Source: Mariniblastus sp.
GTDB lineage: Bacteria; Planctomycetota; Planctomycetia; Pirellulales; Pirellulaceae
Direction: 5' to 3'
Assembly: GCA_029247405.1 (NCBI GenBank)
Contig: JAQWLH010000002.1
Location: 1 to 41,670 of the forward strand
DNA length: 41,670 nucleotides
Shown here piece by piece: positions 8,201 to 16,695 of the stretch (position 1 is its first letter; every line of letters begins with the position of its first letter). The translations under genes and the position numbers were made by a program. Under the pieces are notes generated by a model that saw only the letters and a program-made list of their open reading frames with translations, did not search any database and was not told the DNA's origin.

Positions 8201-10719
8201 TTGTCGACTTCTCCAACACAAAGTAATCGAGTTCCATCAGGACTGAATTGCAAGTCGGTGATGCGTTTCGAAGGAGCACTACCGAGCAGCATGGTTTGGC
8301 CGTCTTGATAGACAAAAATCCTACCGTATTCGGCATCCAGCATCGGAACGGCCGCAGCGAGCACAGAGCCGTCCGGTGAAAGTGCCGCAACCGCATCGCC
8401 AGCAAGATCGACAGAAGAAATTACAACCAGATCTTGAGAATTAAGTACTTTCACCTGCCCCTCGGAAACAACTGCAACGCGCTTGCCGTCGCGGGAGAAA
8501 TTTGCATGCTCAATCGGTGAATCTTGGGATAGGATTTGCACCGACTCTGGATGAGTCAGCATCTTGAGCCTAGCCCACTCAATGGATGACTTGGTGTCTT
8601 CATCAGCGCCGTTCAGTTTCGCTTTAGCTGTCGTAAAATCGCCCTCGCGAACGCTCGACTGAATTTGCACAATCCCATCTTTGTATTTGAGTAATACGTT
8701 CTTGGCTTGCGCATCAGCAGCTTCTTGCAGCGCTTTTCTAGCCTTCGCAGTCGCTGTTTTCTCGCGTTCTTCAGCTTCTTTTTTAAGCTTCTCAGCGGCT
8801 TGTTGATCTATTTGGGCTTCTGAAGCTGCCAGTTTCGCGGTGTCTGCTATTTTTCTTTCAGCCGCTGCTTTTTCTCTTTCAGCCGCTGCTTTTTCTCTTT
8901 CAACCTTTGCGATATTCTTTTGGGCTTTGATTTCTGTCCGCTCATCTTCCAACTCACTTTTTAATATATTCTCTTGTTCCTCTAAATCTTTAAGTTCCAA
9001 GCCTCGCTTAACAACCTCTGCCTTAGCAGATTCAGCCAACGCAATGTTGTCTTGGGCCTCCCGAGAAGCGCGCACTCCCCAAAAAAGTAAAACAGCACCA
9101 CCAAGCCCCGCCAGCACCAAGCCATACGATAGAAACCTAACCATCTTTTTTCGGCGGTCACGCCTGGACTTTTCCGTTACTAATTTCTTCCGAAGGGTAA
9201 CCTCATCTTTTGTCTCCGGATCTTCCAACATCCCGATACCAAGATCAAAGTTTTGGTCCTGCAGCGCTAGCTCAGCACAACTCAGACGGGCATCGGATAA
9301 ACCCGTTCGGGCTAGATCATTCTCTTCCCATTTCTCAAGCGATTCTTCAAACCCAAAGCGTGCTTTCCCATAGGCGTCATAGTCATTCTTTTCTTTAGCT
9401 TCATCGAGCAAACGCATGGCTCGGTCACGAAGCTCGATACTAATTCGCCGCGTCTCGTAGCTTTTTAAAGCATCCTGAAATTCAGCGACCGTCTCATAGG
9501 AGACCGAAGGGTCGATCCGCAACGCGTGGCGAGCAATTTGCATTAACTCGTCATCCAGCCATTTCTCATGGTCGACAATCCGATTGTTGATCGCGGAACG
9601 CATCACGTCGTGCGCGGTTTCCCCTTTCAAGCCATAGTGTGGGGGCTTGGCGGTGATCAATTCAAAGAGCATCGCCCCCAAAAGATAAACATCCGATTGG
9701 ACTCCCACATCTTTGGCGGCCAGCGAATTTTCAACGTCATCGAGATATGCATCACACCAGTATTTGGCCATTTCAGGTGAAATATAAGCAGGAGATCCAC
9801 CAGGACGATACGTTTCGCGGCGTGAGAGATCAACAGCCTGACCCCAGTCAACCACCAACACTTCACCAAACTCACCCAGCATGACGTTTTCTGGTTTCAA
9901 GTCACAATGCAAAATCTGCTTGTCGTGCGCGTAGTCAATCGCTTCGGCAACACGACGAAGGATTTCGAGATTCTCACCGCGGGTATTGAGCTTAATTTTA
10001 GTTTGCCAACTATCACCTTTAATCTCCTTCATCACATAAAAAGGTCGGTTTCCAGCACCTGATTTTGTTGCCACCAAACCAATATCATGGACAGGCACAA
10101 TGTTGGGATGCTCAAGCTTTCCAGTGAACTGGGCTTCGCGCAAAAACTCATTTCGATCTTTTACTCGCTGCGATTTGATTTTCGCCTTTGTCTCTTCACT
10201 CAGTCCCTCTTCCGCTTTACCTCGAGCCTTCAACATCTTCAGCGCAACGGTACGCTCCAACGGTATTTGTTCAGCTTGGTAAACCACGCCGAATGAACCC
10301 GATCCCAATTTTCGCCCCAAACGGTAATCCTTTGCCTCGCCGGGAGTGTCATCCGTTGCGATTGCACGGGGCGGAATCGCAGACGCAAGATCAATTGATT
10401 CAAACGCAGAATCAGATGGCTTTAGCGTTCCCCGGAAATCGCCCAAATTAGGTGACTGGCCTGCACCGTCGAGAGTTCGACTGCTCTCACCAACGATTTT
10501 TTCGAGCGAATCTTCAGGAACTGGCGCCATGCCTGCCATTGCTGTTTTTGCCGAATCATCGGTCGACTCGAGCGATTTTGACATTTTAGGGGTGGACTCT
10601 TCAGGTCGAAGAGTCGCCATCACCTCAACTGAAACATCTTGTGCACAATGAGGGCATTGTGCCAAATCAGCAATCGCTTCAAATTCTTGACCGCAGTGCT
10701 TACAGGTTAGTCCAGCCAT
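5287..10719 (-). CDS. Membrane Ser/Thr protein kinase with zinc ribbon and C-terminal WD40-like propeller
   Basis: An 1810-residue protein, starting at ATG 10719 because GGGAG lies six bases upstream (the frame extends 21 codons further but without a site). Order: zinc ribbon with C6/C9 and C22/C25; acidic/Ser-rich linker; kinase domain about 131-425 with glycine loop GSGSFGVV (139-146), K161 in VALK, HCDLKPEN (271-278), DWG (291-293) and SPE (314-316); basic stop and transmembrane helix about 527-549; coiled coil about 550-675 with EREKAAA repeats; then about 1100 residues of WD40-like beta-propeller strands (e.g. HANFSRDGKRVAVVSEG, LQFSPDGTRLL). The catalytic-loop arginine is replaced by cysteine and DFG by DWG, a variant known in planctomycete kinases. 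It lies in the same direction 117 bases after the giant repeat protein. Its position between T6SS gene blocks makes it a candidate regulator, unproven. Confidence 0.92.
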   Translation of the reverse strand: MAGLTCKHCGQEFEAIADLAQCPHCAQDVSVEVMATLRPEESTPKMSKSLESTDDSAKTAMAGMAPVPEDSLEKIVGESSRTLDGAGQSPNLGDFRGTLKPSDSAFESIDLASAIPPRAIATDDTPGEAKDYRLGRKLGSGSFGVVYQAEQIPLERTVALKMLKARGKAEEGLSEETKAKIKSQRVKDRNEFLREAQFTGKLEHPNIVPVHDIGLVATKSGAGNRPFYVMKEIKGDSWQTKIKLNTRGENLEILRRVAEAIDYAHDKQILHCDLKPENVMLGEFGEVLVVDWGQAVDLSRRETYRPGGSPAYISPEMAKYWCDAYLDDVENSLAAKDVGVQSDVYLLGAMLFELITAKPPHYGLKGETAHDVMRSAINNRIVDHEKWLDDELMQIARHALRIDPSVSYETVAEFQDALKSYETRRISIELRDRAMRLLDEAKEKNDYDAYGKARFGFEESLEKWEENDLARTGLSDARLSCAELALQDQNFDLGIGMLEDPETKDEVTLRKKLVTEKSRRDRRKKMVRFLSYGLVLAGLGGAVLLFWGVRASREAQDNIALAESAKAEVVKRGLELKDLEEQENILKSELEDERTEIKAQKNIAKVEREKAAAEREKAAAERKIADTAKLAASEAQIDQQAAEKLKKEAEEREKTATAKARKALQEAADAQAKNVLLKYKDGIVQIQSSVREGDFTTAKAKLNGADEDTKSSIEWARLKMLTHPESVQILSQDSPIEHANFSRDGKRVAVVSEGQVKVLNSQDLVVISSVDLAGDAVAALSPDGSVLAAAVPMLDAEYGRIFVYQDGQTMLLGSAPSKRITDLQFSPDGTRLLCVGEVDKARKATFKEEELMVYRRGDGGWNESERIQVQLTLGENSLVPGSQPEVTNATFSADGSRILLTQNSMSRNADLNELSKSAHVFIYDQEIGTYIWKATAQSNGVDVAIFSNDEGSEVVGCETKDNVSGLFSWKVDSAVDANSQFGSVAGIVSAGATNRIEKIRTLENRLRSMKLEGNRLLTAGEDRKVSLWDWSNRKLISSYKGHSNAVDLCTFIVGDNVNQPVLISIAAGDNPEVLINDLTSRVSDKDTVLLGKNGDQSLSPSSLFVSPDSSFAVLGHDSGHASIKYLLKDRVIEWDVSAWKRHVLTNQYLFAQTGNNDIFRYDRKSGEIKSVLRKIGESIGEYDIVKLQISNDGKIALIETSSAELEFQIWDLTSQTLLNRVRYDSLIPAGAENRDKKKLPNVRLSADGKFVVAGKVGFAVWSTESGSDSPIFNKFGGNRDIDWPLNPINNIVFYANDAGECEFAVSWPEEKSNKSSNNSAAVKGSGRIHVYVKRGDSVELVDRIRPEITQGFFDPSIKASEPNMFGARMIDGSRYLLVRSSDSIDLLKLEPSDSANAGKIWGGFDKVTSFPDASFSKFSDKNNDVLILNRTSKKEVAGKAAATQRWNSEKNQLEKLDLTEKLAVNFPEFPGRDLDFISEASDGSVTVQSLVRGKRDKTRRVYNTLTVKADFSIAPLRVLANPPVKYAATAQENILTLDCGTIRKWKLVERNGAQLIQPSGSLPGFYLQCQVSPDGTQLLVIERVTGRTLVIAPSTGKVILDVAAQPRDSEARPTAVAWSQDQQQLAVGFNNGELRIVNLSDGKMSVDEAQQPVKTDASIKSLAFAEASKSLFVILEDAGNGYNGRVYHYDVKANNWFPVSIGYPVGDQTIEVGHLSPNGNRVVTGSNTGQLTFWNTTKFEIVDATQSGAVDKQQVEQRELLDLYKYPSEARFVKFFANPKNNGRLDIISADKGGVSEMSVNEMEIWKTDR
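8860..8901 (-). repeat. Two perfect tandem copies of a 21-bp unit inside the kinase coiled coil
   Basis: Bases 8860-8880 and 8881-8901 are identical 21-mers, with a partial third copy on the low-coordinate side. On the coding strand they encode the repeated heptad EREKAAA. The length keeps the reading frame, so copy-number change would only lengthen or shorten the coiled coil. Confidence 0.85.
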
Positions 10720-10790
10720 TGTCATCTCCCGCAGATAAAATAATCCGCGCCATCGCAGGCGCTCGTCATCTCTGCGCTTCAAAAGTTATT

Positions 10791-10832
10791 CTTGTTTTGT
10801 CTTGTCTTATTTTGTTTTGTCTTGTCTTGTCT
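10791..10832. repeat. TTGTC/TTTTG pentanucleotide simple-sequence tract between giant protein and kinase genes
   Basis: About 42 bases composed of interrupted CTTGT/TTTTG units. On the coding (minus) strand this is a C/A/G-only purine-rich leader (GACAA and AAACA units) that starts five bases after the upstream stop codon and ends about 70 bases before the kinase start. It is too imperfect to be an obvious phase-variable tract but is unlike surrounding sequence. Confidence 0.7.
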
Positions 10833-10836
10833 CTGG

Positions 10837-13800
10837 TTATTGCCCGAGTGCACGAGCCAACTTTCTTTTCAGCCTCGCTAGGCCTCCAAAACCCTGCTCC
10901 TCGCTAATCACAGCAACTGCCTCAGCCATTTCTTTATCCTGATTCTGGTTTCTGTTTTTCTTGGCAGCGATCGAGGCCAACAACAGGCTACCTGCAGTTA
11001 AACCATGAGTGGTATCGCCCATTGCTTGGGAATCTTCTGCCAACGGGAGTTCACCTGCCTCCTGCTGACTTAATTCACCCGATAATAATCCAGCATCTTG
11101 CAAAGATTGAAGCTGCGGAAGTGAGATTTCGCCCAAACTTGTTGACGGACCATCGAACAGGTTTTTAGTTCCGTTCCCTTCGGAAACTCCGCCGTCGCTG
11201 CCCCCATTTTCATCAAGGAAATCGGGAGAGGGTGCTTCATCACTTTGCGGAACGTCACCAGTCTTTAAATGGTAAAACAATAGGCGGGATTCGCCGTTGG
11301 TCTTCAAAAAGACTTTGTACCAATAACCAGCTTCAGCCTTCGGATCCCGCTCAATCACTTCGATGATGCTCTCAATGTCTCCTTCTTCAACCTCAGCATC
11401 ATCATCGTCATTTGAATTATTGACCTCTGTAATTTCCTTGCCGTCAACCGCATCAAGTTCTTTAGACGGATCAGTCAGTTTCAACTCACCCGCAACTTCT
11501 TCAATATCATCGGCAGTTACTTTGACCATCACGTAGCAGAGAGAATTAACACCCTCGTCAGGGAGGGTACTGGAAAATTCAATCTCGGTTGTGCCCACAA
11601 ACGAAGTTGTTTCAAGCGTTACATCTTCGGTAACTTCAAACTCAACATCTTCAATTTCGATCTCAAACGTCAAGGGTAAAAGGATGGGTGAAAAGGCCTC
11701 AAACTGTGCCTCAAACGTTTCAAGCGTTTGATTAAGATCGTTGCCTAAATTACCTGCGAACAAGTTGATGTTTTGGTCATTGCGAACCACCACGGTCGTC
11801 AAGACAACCGGCGTCGTTCTTTCTAGAACTTCTGCAGGGGAATAATTTGCATTTTTTTGGAAGATCGCTGGCGTTACTCCCTCCTCACCACCTTGAACAA
11901 TGATGACATCCGTTACGGGTAGATTGGCGTCACTGAAGTCGATAAACACGAAGTCGACAAACGCTTCTGAATTACCACCAACTGGATTTTTGAAAAGATT
12001 AGCGTTTTCAGCAAGCTTGTCGATCTCTTCCGGCGAAATAATGCCGTCCATGTTCACATCGAATCCCAGATTTGCTGCATCCCAAATGAAACCTACTCGA
12101 TAACCTTCCTCACCCAAATTGCCGTACAGTATTTCTGCACTCTGCTCAAATGCAAATTGTCTGATGATAAAGTTAGTTCCTTCGCCAGCAGCCACCGCCG
12201 CGTTCGCAGGAGACAACGTCGAAGTTGTTTGAGTTTGGTTAACAACTCCTGTGTTGATATCATCCGTTACCGAAATCGTCGCGTTAAGTGAAATATTCAT
12301 GGCTGTCGCATCCAGCCTTGATACAAATAGGTTCACTTGGGCTTCATCAGTACCCGAATCTAGCGCGGTGATGTCCTGATTGATCGTCATCGAATCGACA
12401 GCGCTGACAAAAATACTTCCATCAGTCGATTCGATTCCCATCAGCGTGGAAACACCTTCGACCGGAGTTGCCGCCGTAGCAACCGTTCCAATAATCAAAT
12501 TACCTTCATGAATGAACGAGACGGCTTGATCACCCAACAACGCTTCCGATCCGGAAATATTGTCAGCACCGAGACTGTCAAGTTGGGCAATCGCATCAAC
12601 ATCCAACAGCTCCGAATTCCCACCTGCTTTTATTGAAAGCAAACTATTCGTGCTTGCAACTTTGTTGAGATGGACAAACTTCTCAGAATCAATCCCCAGA
12701 TTGGCAACATTGAGTCCATCGGCTCCGGTGCTCGTAATTCCGCCGTCAGCATCAATGAACATGGTGCCGGAAACCTCTGTACCAAAACTTGGAACAGTCC
12801 CAAGAGACCCAGCAACAAGCGTGGCGGGTCGACTATCAAGATTAGTGGTCCCCGCTTCGTTGACGCCCGGAGTCAACGGGTCATCTCCATCAAGACCAAG
12901 ATAAACATTGGCCGCAACCACTCCAACTTCAGCCAATTCAACATGGTCACCTGTCATGTTACCTAAGTAAACAACATTTCCTGATGCATGGAACTGTGAA
13001 TGCCCAACAACCACAATTGATGCATCAGCAACATTCGTAACATCGCCACCACTTTCTAATGATAAATCATTGGCAACTGAACTTGTGTTGGCAAATTCTG
13101 TGCTGTCATCTTCAGTCACGATCGCCTGATTACTATTTATCGTAAATGAGCCGAATTGAGTGTTTGTGGCACTTGCCCCTCCAGCCCCAGCTAGTTGCGC
13201 GTCTTGACCAATGAGCACGGTTTCTGCCTCAAAACTAGCGTTGCCACCAATCCTCAGCGTGTCATTGGCATGGTTGGTCAGCGTGATGCTGTTGGCTGCC
13301 TTAAAAACACCATCACCCGTTGCGATTATAGTTCCCGTCACCCCCGCTCCAAATCCATCATCAAGCGATCCGCCTTGAGCGTCGAGTATAACTCCGCCGC
13401 CTGTCACAACCGAGTTGTTGATCGACACATTCCCACCAGAGCCTCGGGCTTCCAGTTTCACTGTTCCATTAACAGCTTCAACGCCCGTACCCGCTGCAAC
13501 GACGGTGATTGAACCATCCTCGGCAACTAAAGATATCTCTCCGGCGGCAGCATCGTTATCAAGGTGAAGAACTTCAATGTCCCCGCCTGCCGCTTCCTCA
13601 ATCAATTCAATGTTGCCTGAAGCCGTGTTATCCACATCGATACTATCAACCTGGATCTCCAAGGCATTGCCATCGCCAACCCCATTTACGGCATCGATTG
13701 TCACTGCACCACCGTCAATATCAACATTGACGTCGCCACCATCAACCACTGAACCGCGTGTCGTAATGTCAACCGATCCTGATGTCAACAAACTACCTAG

Positions 13801-16695
13801 CGTGATATTTTCATCCGCCTCAAAGACGATCGCACCATTGTCAGCATCCACCAAGGACCCATCTGACATCGTAATCAAACCGTTGTTGTCATTATCAAAG
13901 TCAGCCCTCACATCAACGGTGCCACCCGACGTTGTAATCGTGCCGGAAGCTGAAAAACGAACGTCATCCGCCGCTTGAATATCAACAGCTCCTCCTCCGG
14001 TGCTGATGGCCGAGTTGACTTCAACATCATCCACCGCGTCTATATCAACTGTTCCACCAGCGGTTGTGATCGCATTGTTAATCGTCACATCGTTACCAAC
14101 CAACAGGTCAACATTGCCACCGTTACTGTTGATCGTTCCTGTTGTGAGAATGTTTGCATCGGCGTCGATGTCGATGTTCGCTCCGCCTGTGGTTACCGTC
14201 CCCTCAAGCAATGCGTCGTCATCCGAATTGACAGTGATGCCCGTTCCCGCGGACGCAGTTGTCGTGAGTGTCTGAGCAGTGATATCGCCGCCGTTGTCTT
14301 CGTTGCCCAGGCCGTCATCGTCGTCGTTGGTGAGCGTGATCGAGCCTGATCCACCATCAATGCTCGTGCCGCCCACCATCGTGATCGACTCGGTGCTGCC
14401 ATCAGTGTTATTCGCATCGGTCGCGATATCAGCGTTGGCAGTCACAAGAACGTCGCCCGTACCACCGGCGATGATGTTGGAGTTGATGAAAACTGAATCA
14501 TCAGCTTCAAAAGTGACCGTTCCATTATTGTTGGTTTGCACAACACCGTTACTGGTCACGTCACCGGTCGCTGTTCCGTTGGTGTTGTCGGCATCATTAG
14601 CATTAAGGAAGATATTGCCGCCGGCGCCAACTCCTGCACCCGAAGCATCAATAGCTGATACCGTAATATCACCATCGACACTATCAATCGTGACGTTGCC
14701 ACCAAGACCATCGGCAGCGTTACCCCGCGTGTCAATATCTCCGGCAAGATTCACATGACGGCCAGAATCAATGTCAACCGTTCCCCCCGCTTCGTCAGCA
14801 GCATCTCCAGTCGTAGTAATATCTCCAGCAGCATTACTCGTCACGTCCCGACCCGCGTCTATATCAACTGTTCCACCAACGGTTGTGATCGCATTGTTAA
14901 TCGTCACATCGTTACCAACACTCTGGGCTTCCAGTTTCACTGTCCCATTAACAGCTTCAACGCCTGGACCCGCTGCAACGACGGTGATTGAACCATCCTC
15001 GGCCACTAAAGATATCTCTCCGGCGGCAGCATCGTTATCAAGGTGAAGAACTTCAATGTCCCCGCCTGCCGCTTCCTCAATCAATTCAATGTTGCCAGAA
15101 GCCGTGTTATCCACATCGATACTATCAACCTGGATCTCCAAGGCATTACCATCGCCAACCCCATTCACGGCATCGATTGTCACTGCACCACCGACGATAT
15201 CAATACTTAAGTCGCCACCATCGGTGATCGCGCCACCTGCCGCAAGACTCACATCCCGAGCCCCGTTATCAACGGTATCCAGAGCGACATCATCGGTCTC
15301 GCTGATCTCAATTCCATTACTCGTCGTGTTGGTCGCCGACAAACTCGTTAGCGTGGTTTCAAGTGCGTCACCATCGCCGATGCCATTGACGGCATTAAGC
15401 GCCACCGTGCCACCAACAACATTGACAACTCCAGCATTACCATCGGTGATCGCACCACCTGCCGTTAGATTCACATCCCCAGTCCCGTTATCAACAGTTC
15501 CCAGAGCGACATCATCGGTCTCGCTGATCTCAATCCCGTTGCTCGTCGTGTTGGTCGCCGACAAACTGGTCAGCGTGGTTTCAAGTTCATTACCATCGCC
15601 GATGCCATTGACGGCATTAAGCGATACCGCGCCACCAACGATATCAATACTTAAGTCGCCACCATCGGTGACTCCGTTGCCGGATTGAATCTGAATCGCA
15701 GAGGAAGTGAGATTGGTCGTCGTCACTGAGCTGATTTCAATGTCGCCTCCCCCGGAACCGGTGGAAACCATGGCCAGCACTCCAGACCCAGCATCGATGA
15801 AACTTTGGTCATCCATAATGATGCCGTCAGTTCCAACACTATCAATCCCATCGGAATTCGCGGTTACCGAGATGTTGCCTGTATCGGATGAGGTCAGGCT
15901 GCCAGTTGCAAGAAACTCCACTTCATCAGATGCCTCGATTACAATTCCGCCCTCCGAAGTCGAGACAGCAGCACCAATCGTAACATCACTGTCGGATCCA
16001 TTGGCGATTAAGCTGATTTCAGCTCCAACATCTTCGTAGGAATTGTTGATCAAACCTGTGACATCGATGCTCCCATCTGTTGTCACCAAGATGTCGGCTG
16101 AACCGGCGAAAGGGGCGATGGGATTTTCAATGGCAACGATGTTACTCAGTGTGACGTCGCCAACAACATTAAGCTCAAGCGAGGTACCAATATTTCTAAT
16201 GTTCGACATTGAAAGTGTGTCGAACTGAATTTGGCTTGCGGGGTCAACCTGAGTCAGCTCAATCTGGTCAGTTAAACCCGCGCCAAATGTACCATCAATG
16301 ACAACATTTGCATCAAGCGCACTACCGACCCCCAAAGCAAAAATATCTGTTCCAATTCGAAGTTCATTCCCTCCCACAATCTCGAAGTCAGCGGCGGCAA
16401 TCCCCGTTCCAACCTGAGACCAGGTCTCTCCCGCATCCAAAGTAAATATATAGGCGTCTTCGGCAGTGCCATTAACATTTACCGTGTCTTGATCAATTGT
16501 GATGGGGGAATCATTGGAAAACGCATCAAGGGTCAAAAGAGAAGTTAATGCATCGTAGGTGAAGGATGCATTGAGAACCCGCCGTTCTTCAAGTTTTTGA
16601 TACCCAAGCTCTGCCAAGGGCAAAACGGAACTCTCTTCGCATTTGGAAACTTTGTCGCGGCTTTGACGCAATTTTAAAAACTTGAACAGCGACAT
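10837..16695 (-). CDS. Giant secreted repeat protein (LEPR-XLL-like N-terminus, beta-helix adhesin-like)
   Basis: A 1952-residue acidic, Asp/Asn/Gly/Thr-rich protein. ATG 16695 is chosen over an in-frame TTG four codons upstream; neither has a good ribosome site. The basic N-terminus is followed by LEERRVLNA (35-43), resembling the planctomycete LEPR-XLL leader of very large secreted proteins. Residues about 150-1400 are short beta-strand repeats (GGTVDIDAGRDVT, GNVDLLVGNDVTINNAIT) typical of parallel beta-helix adhesins. Near 1545 a DVNMDGIISPEE segment matches an EF-hand calcium loop. A Glu/Asp-rich C-terminal region ends with a hydrophobic stretch (LTAGSLLLASIAA) and a basic tail, possibly a membrane or sorting segment. 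The adjacent divergent HlyD and M50/HlyD genes may export or process it. The protein resembles filamentous-haemagglutinin-type surface proteins in style only. Confidence 0.88.
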   Translation of the reverse strand: MSLFKFLKLRQSRDKVSKCEESSVLPLAELGYQKLEERRVLNASFTYDALTSLLTLDAFSNDSPITIDQDTVNVNGTAEDAYIFTLDAGETWSQVGTGIAAADFEIVGGNELRIGTDIFALGVGSALDANVVIDGTFGAGLTDQIELTQVDPASQIQFDTLSMSNIRNIGTSLELNVVGDVTLSNIVAIENPIAPFAGSADILVTTDGSIDVTGLINNSYEDVGAEISLIANGSDSDVTIGAAVSTSEGGIVIEASDEVEFLATGSLTSSDTGNISVTANSDGIDSVGTDGIIMDDQSFIDAGSGVLAMVSTGSGGGDIEISSVTTTNLTSSAIQIQSGNGVTDGGDLSIDIVGGAVSLNAVNGIGDGNELETTLTSLSATNTTSNGIEISETDDVALGTVDNGTGDVNLTAGGAITDGNAGVVNVVGGTVALNAVNGIGDGDALETTLTSLSATNTTSNGIEISETDDVALDTVDNGARDVSLAAGGAITDGGDLSIDIVGGAVTIDAVNGVGDGNALEIQVDSIDVDNTASGNIELIEEAAGGDIEVLHLDNDAAAGEISLVAEDGSITVVAAGPGVEAVNGTVKLEAQSVGNDVTINNAITTVGGTVDIDAGRDVTSNAAGDITTTGDAADEAGGTVDIDSGRHVNLAGDIDTRGNAADGLGGNVTIDSVDGDITVSAIDASGAGVGAGGNIFLNANDADNTNGTATGDVTSNGVVQTNNNGTVTFEADDSVFINSNIIAGGTGDVLVTANADIATDANNTDGSTESITMVGGTSIDGGSGSITLTNDDDDGLGNEDNGGDITAQTLTTTASAGTGITVNSDDDALLEGTVTTGGANIDIDADANILTTGTINSNGGNVDLLVGNDVTINNAITTAGGTVDIDAVDDVEVNSAISTGGGAVDIQAADDVRFSASGTITTSGGTVDVRADFDNDNNGLITMSDGSLVDADNGAIVFEADENITLGSLLTSGSVDITTRGSVVDGGDVNVDIDGGAVTIDAVNGVGDGNALEIQVDSIDVDNTASGNIELIEEAAGGDIEVLHLDNDAAAGEISLVAEDGSITVVAAGTGVEAVNGTVKLEARGSGGNVSINNSVVTGGGVILDAQGGSLDDGFGAGVTGTIIATGDGVFKAANSITLTNHANDTLRIGGNASFEAETVLIGQDAQLAGAGGASATNTQFGSFTINSNQAIVTEDDSTEFANTSSVANDLSLESGGDVTNVADASIVVVGHSQFHASGNVVYLGNMTGDHVELAEVGVVAANVYLGLDGDDPLTPGVNEAGTTNLDSRPATLVAGSLGTVPSFGTEVSGTMFIDADGGITSTGADGLNVANLGIDSEKFVHLNKVASTNSLLSIKAGGNSELLDVDAIAQLDSLGADNISGSEALLGDQAVSFIHEGNLIIGTVATAATPVEGVSTLMGIESTDGSIFVSAVDSMTINQDITALDSGTDEAQVNLFVSRLDATAMNISLNATISVTDDINTGVVNQTQTTSTLSPANAAVAAGEGTNFIIRQFAFEQSAEILYGNLGEEGYRVGFIWDAANLGFDVNMDGIISPEEIDKLAENANLFKNPVGGNSEAFVDFVFIDFSDANLPVTDVIIVQGGEEGVTPAIFQKNANYSPAEVLERTTPVVLTTVVVRNDQNINLFAGNLGNDLNQTLETFEAQFEAFSPILLPLTFEIEIEDVEFEVTEDVTLETTSFVGTTEIEFSSTLPDEGVNSLCYVMVKVTADDIEEVAGELKLTDPSKELDAVDGKEITEVNNSNDDDDAEVEEGDIESIIEVIERDPKAEAGYWYKVFLKTNGESRLLFYHLKTGDVPQSDEAPSPDFLDENGGSDGGVSEGNGTKNLFDGPSTSLGEISLPQLQSLQDAGLLSGELSQQEAGELPLAEDSQAMGDTTHGLTAGSLLLASIAAKKNRNQNQDKEMAEAVAVISEEQGFGGLARLKRKLARALGQ
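13446..13714 (-). repeat. 269-bp long repeat, copy A, in giant protein gene
   Basis: Nearly identical to 14925-15193 with a constant offset of 1479 bases; only a handful of base differences are visible by eye. It encodes one block of the beta-helix region (VTIDAVNGVGDGNALEIQVD through NGTVKLEA). The identity at DNA level implies recent duplication or gene conversion. Confidence 0.9.
14034..14100 (-). repeat. 67-bp direct repeat in giant protein gene (partner at 14853-14919)
   Basis: Identical to 14853-14919 apart from one G/A difference, offset 819 bases (273 codons). It encodes the VGNDVTINNAITT(A/V)GGTVDID repeat. It overlaps neither of the 269-bp copies but directly adjoins copy B. Confidence 0.85.
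14925..15193 (-). repeat. 269-bp long repeat, copy B, in giant protein gene
   Basis: Direct-repeat partner of 13446-13714. The protein differs at few positions (for example a Pro in place of Thr in the VVAAGxGVEAVNG segment). Recombination between the copies would delete 1479 bases, 493 codons in frame. Confidence 0.9.
15221..15664 (-). repeat. Two tandem copies of a 222-bp (74-codon) unit in giant protein gene
   Basis: Bases 15221-15442 and 15443-15664 align with an offset of exactly 222 bases across their whole length, and the start of a third unit follows. Each encodes a module containing ETTLTSLSATNTTSNGIEIS and ETDDVAL. The period is a multiple of three, so copy-number change preserves the frame. 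Confidence 0.88.

Noticed and set aside
8840-9373. 177-codon plus-strand frame opposite the kinase coiled coil
   Set aside because: Low-complexity Ser/Ala/Phe translation of the complementary strand of a Glu/Lys/Ala-rich coiled coil; no start signal.
10717-10782. 21-codon N-terminal extension of the kinase
   Set aside because: The extension precedes the zinc ribbon without known homology, while ATG 10719 has GGGAG six bases upstream.
13446-15664. CRISPR-like or mobile-element repeats
   Set aside because: The repeats lie within one open reading frame, keep codon periodicity and lack spacers or terminal inverted repeats; they are protein-coding modules.
12560-15688. Many long plus-strand open frames opposite the giant repeat protein
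   Set aside because: They are Ser/Pro/Thr-rich shadows of the repetitive minus-strand gene, repeat with it and lack ribosome sites.
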